Source: Campylobacterales bacterium (GTDB lineage Bacteria > Campylobacterota > Campylobacteria > Campylobacterales > Sulfurovaceae). Taken from it: a stretch of DNA of 5,040 bases. The first letter of the stretch is position 1, and the number at the start of each line of letters is the position of its first letter. The translations under genes were made by a program, and so were the position numbers. Below are positions 3,917 to 5,040 of this stretch, one piece after another. Below the pieces are notes generated by a model. That model was not told the DNA's origin, ran no database searches, and saw only the letters and a list, made by a program, of their open reading frames with translations. The DNA is taken from contig JACXUN010000167.1 in NCBI GenBank assembly GCA_014763905.1, forward strand, positions 1 through 5,040, in the 5' to 3' direction.

Positions 3917-5040
3917 ATGTTGAGGGGGGATAGCAAGCAATGGAACGGTTTCACCATAGGTCGAACGCTCTTGCTCGGGATACTCTCAACCCTCACCCTC
4001 CATGCTCAACACTATACGCTTCCTGAAATTGAGGTGATGCCTCAAAGTGTTGCAAGAGATTTCTATATCTGGCGTTTTTTGGAACAAAAAGAGATCACAC
4101 CGGATCAAGCTCTGCGTGCTTATGAGTTACGCAGCCGTCAAAATGAGACGCTCAAAAAAGCGATCCGCAAAAAAATCGGCTACATACCGCAAGAACCCAA
4201 ACGCGATCCCCAACCGGTAGACCCCCAAAACTATATCATCTATCCGGCTACTGCTGCCAATCAAAGCAAAACGGTACTCCAAAAACTCTATCGTCGTATC
4301 TTAAAGCGGGGGCAATATTCCGATGTGCTGAAAGTGATGACCGATAACCATCCCTTTGATACCTTGGCAACACTCAAAGCCCAAACACAGTGCTACATCT
4401 TCAATAACTGCGGTACCAATTATCGGAAAAAGCGGCTCAATCATCCGTTCAAGAAGGAGCAGCTCGCCGCTCTTGCCGAGGAGGAGCAGTTTAATCTCTC
4501 GATCTTTAAAATCGTGACGACACCGGCACTCGACCGCATGAAAAAATCACTTATCATTACACCAATTACGGAGACACTCACCTTTCAGACGACGTTTCTA
4601 TTGGCGATTAATGCTGTTGAGTTCAATGCCCTGCATGAAGCAGCCGAATATCTCAAACTCGCTTTGGAGAAAAGCACTTATCAATCAGAAAAGGATCAAT
4701 GCAACTTCTGGCTCTATCTCACGACAGAAGATCAAAGCTATGCGGATCAACTGCTCCAGAGCGATCAATTGAATCTCTATACCCTCACCATCCGAGATAT
4801 GCTCAATAAACCGTATCCGAAAGTCATTACCCCCAATCTCCCGGTCAATCCGATTGCCGATATCGATCCTCTGTATCCTATCGATTGGGAACGGATTAAG
4901 ATAGTCATGCAGGAGAATACCCCCCAGCAAAATGATAAACTGGCTGAAAACTATCACTCATATTTGACCGAGGGTATCTACTGTTATCTCAAAGAGAAGG
5001 CTTCCGACTATACTCAATCCTATTATCCGATGCCTTATCC
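3917..5040 (+). CDS. slt: Soluble lytic murein transglycosylase, Slt-type (N-terminal 374 codons)
   Basis: Periplasmic peptidoglycan-cleaving enzyme that cuts the MurNAc-GlcNAc bond to form anhydro-muropeptides during wall turnover. The frame is open from ATG 3917 to the window edge. The start has AGGGG (3906-3910) six bases upstream and lies one base after the yggT stop. Residues 1-30 form a signal peptide with a long n-region (Arg3, Lys7, Arg17), hydrophobic TLLLGILSTLTL and probable cleavage after LHA (30). The rest visible is the alpha-helical superhelix region of Slt: SVARDFYIWRFLEQ (about 44-57) and HPFKKEQLAALAEEEQF, then LTFQTTFLLAINAVEFNALH (221-240) and EAAEYLKLALEKSTYQSEKD (241-260). 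The final SYYPMPY matches the linker that in this family precedes the catalytic domain. The catalytic glutamate domain lies beyond the window, so activity cannot be judged. Assignment rests on these family features and on the gltX2-yggT-slt order known from Helicobacter and Campylobacter. Confidence 0.8.
   Translation, partial: MLRGDSKQWNGFTIGRTLLLGILSTLTLHAQHYTLPEIEVMPQSVARDFYIWRFLEQKEITPDQALRAYELRSRQNETLKKAIRKKIGYIPQEPKRDPQPVDPQNYIIYPATAANQSKTVLQKLYRRILKRGQYSDVLKVMTDNHPFDTLATLKAQTQCYIFNNCGTNYRKKRLNHPFKKEQLAALAEEEQFNLSIFKIVTTPALDRMKKSLIITPITETLTFQTTFLLAINAVEFNALHEAAEYLKLALEKSTYQSEKDQCNFWLYLTTEDQSYADQLLQSDQLNLYTLTIRDMLNKPYPKVITPNLPVNPIADIDPLYPIDWERIKIVMQENTPQQNDKLAENYHSYLTEGIYCYLKEKASDYTQSYYPMPY

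Noticed and set aside
4685..4957. Minus-strand 90-codon frame inside slt
   Set aside because: It is antisense to the slt frame, whose sequence fits the family; the isoleucine-rich translation is typical of a shadow.

Overview
The window looks like chromosomal DNA from a Campylobacterota (epsilonproteobacterial) bacterium, probably a Sulfuricurvum- or Sulfurimonas-like free-living member. The evidence is a PdxJ of the long (about 259-residue) type, a second glutamyl-tRNA synthetase of the GltX2 type (opening MLRFAPSPTGDMHIGN), and the gene order gltX2 - yggT - lytic transglycosylase. I recall that order from Helicobacter pylori and Campylobacter jejuni, where mobB and a small gene lie close by. 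No database was searched; all names rest on motif and length recognition.

Layout. Positions 1-242 hold the N-terminal 80 codons of mobB on the minus strand. A short divergent promoter region separates it from a small predicted lipoprotein of unknown function (353-877, plus strand). pdxJ (938-1717) follows behind its own AT-rich promoter. From 1718 to about 2456 there is no intact gene. This stretch is a patchwork of palindromic repeats related to each other (1747-1806, 2140-2199, and inverted at 2212-2250), a frameshifted minus-strand gene remnant (1805-2034), an orphan promoter with a ribosome binding site and a start codon that runs directly into a repeat (2088-2187), and a 133-bp segment bounded by 10-bp inverted repeats (2204-2336). 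gltX2 (2492-3778), the 3' remnant of yggT (3709-3915) and the start of slt (3917 to the window end) follow on the plus strand, apparently as one operon.

The most interesting part is the tRNA synthetase operon. The gltX2 frame is open for 428 codons, but its product has lost the KMSKS loop by an in-frame deletion. It also has substitutions in several other active-site signatures (RIEDTD to RIEDHD, PTYNFA to PSHNFA, RGEDH to CEADQ). Its last codons run out of frame into the truncated 3' part of yggT, which points to a deletion that removed the end of gltX2 and the start of yggT together. The simplest reading is a synthetase that is dead or reassigned to another role, beside a destroyed membrane-protein gene. 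The downstream cell-wall hydrolase gene keeps its own ribosome binding site inside the yggT remnant. The repeat-rich gap just upstream and the missing pdxA next to pdxJ fit a locus that has been rearranged.
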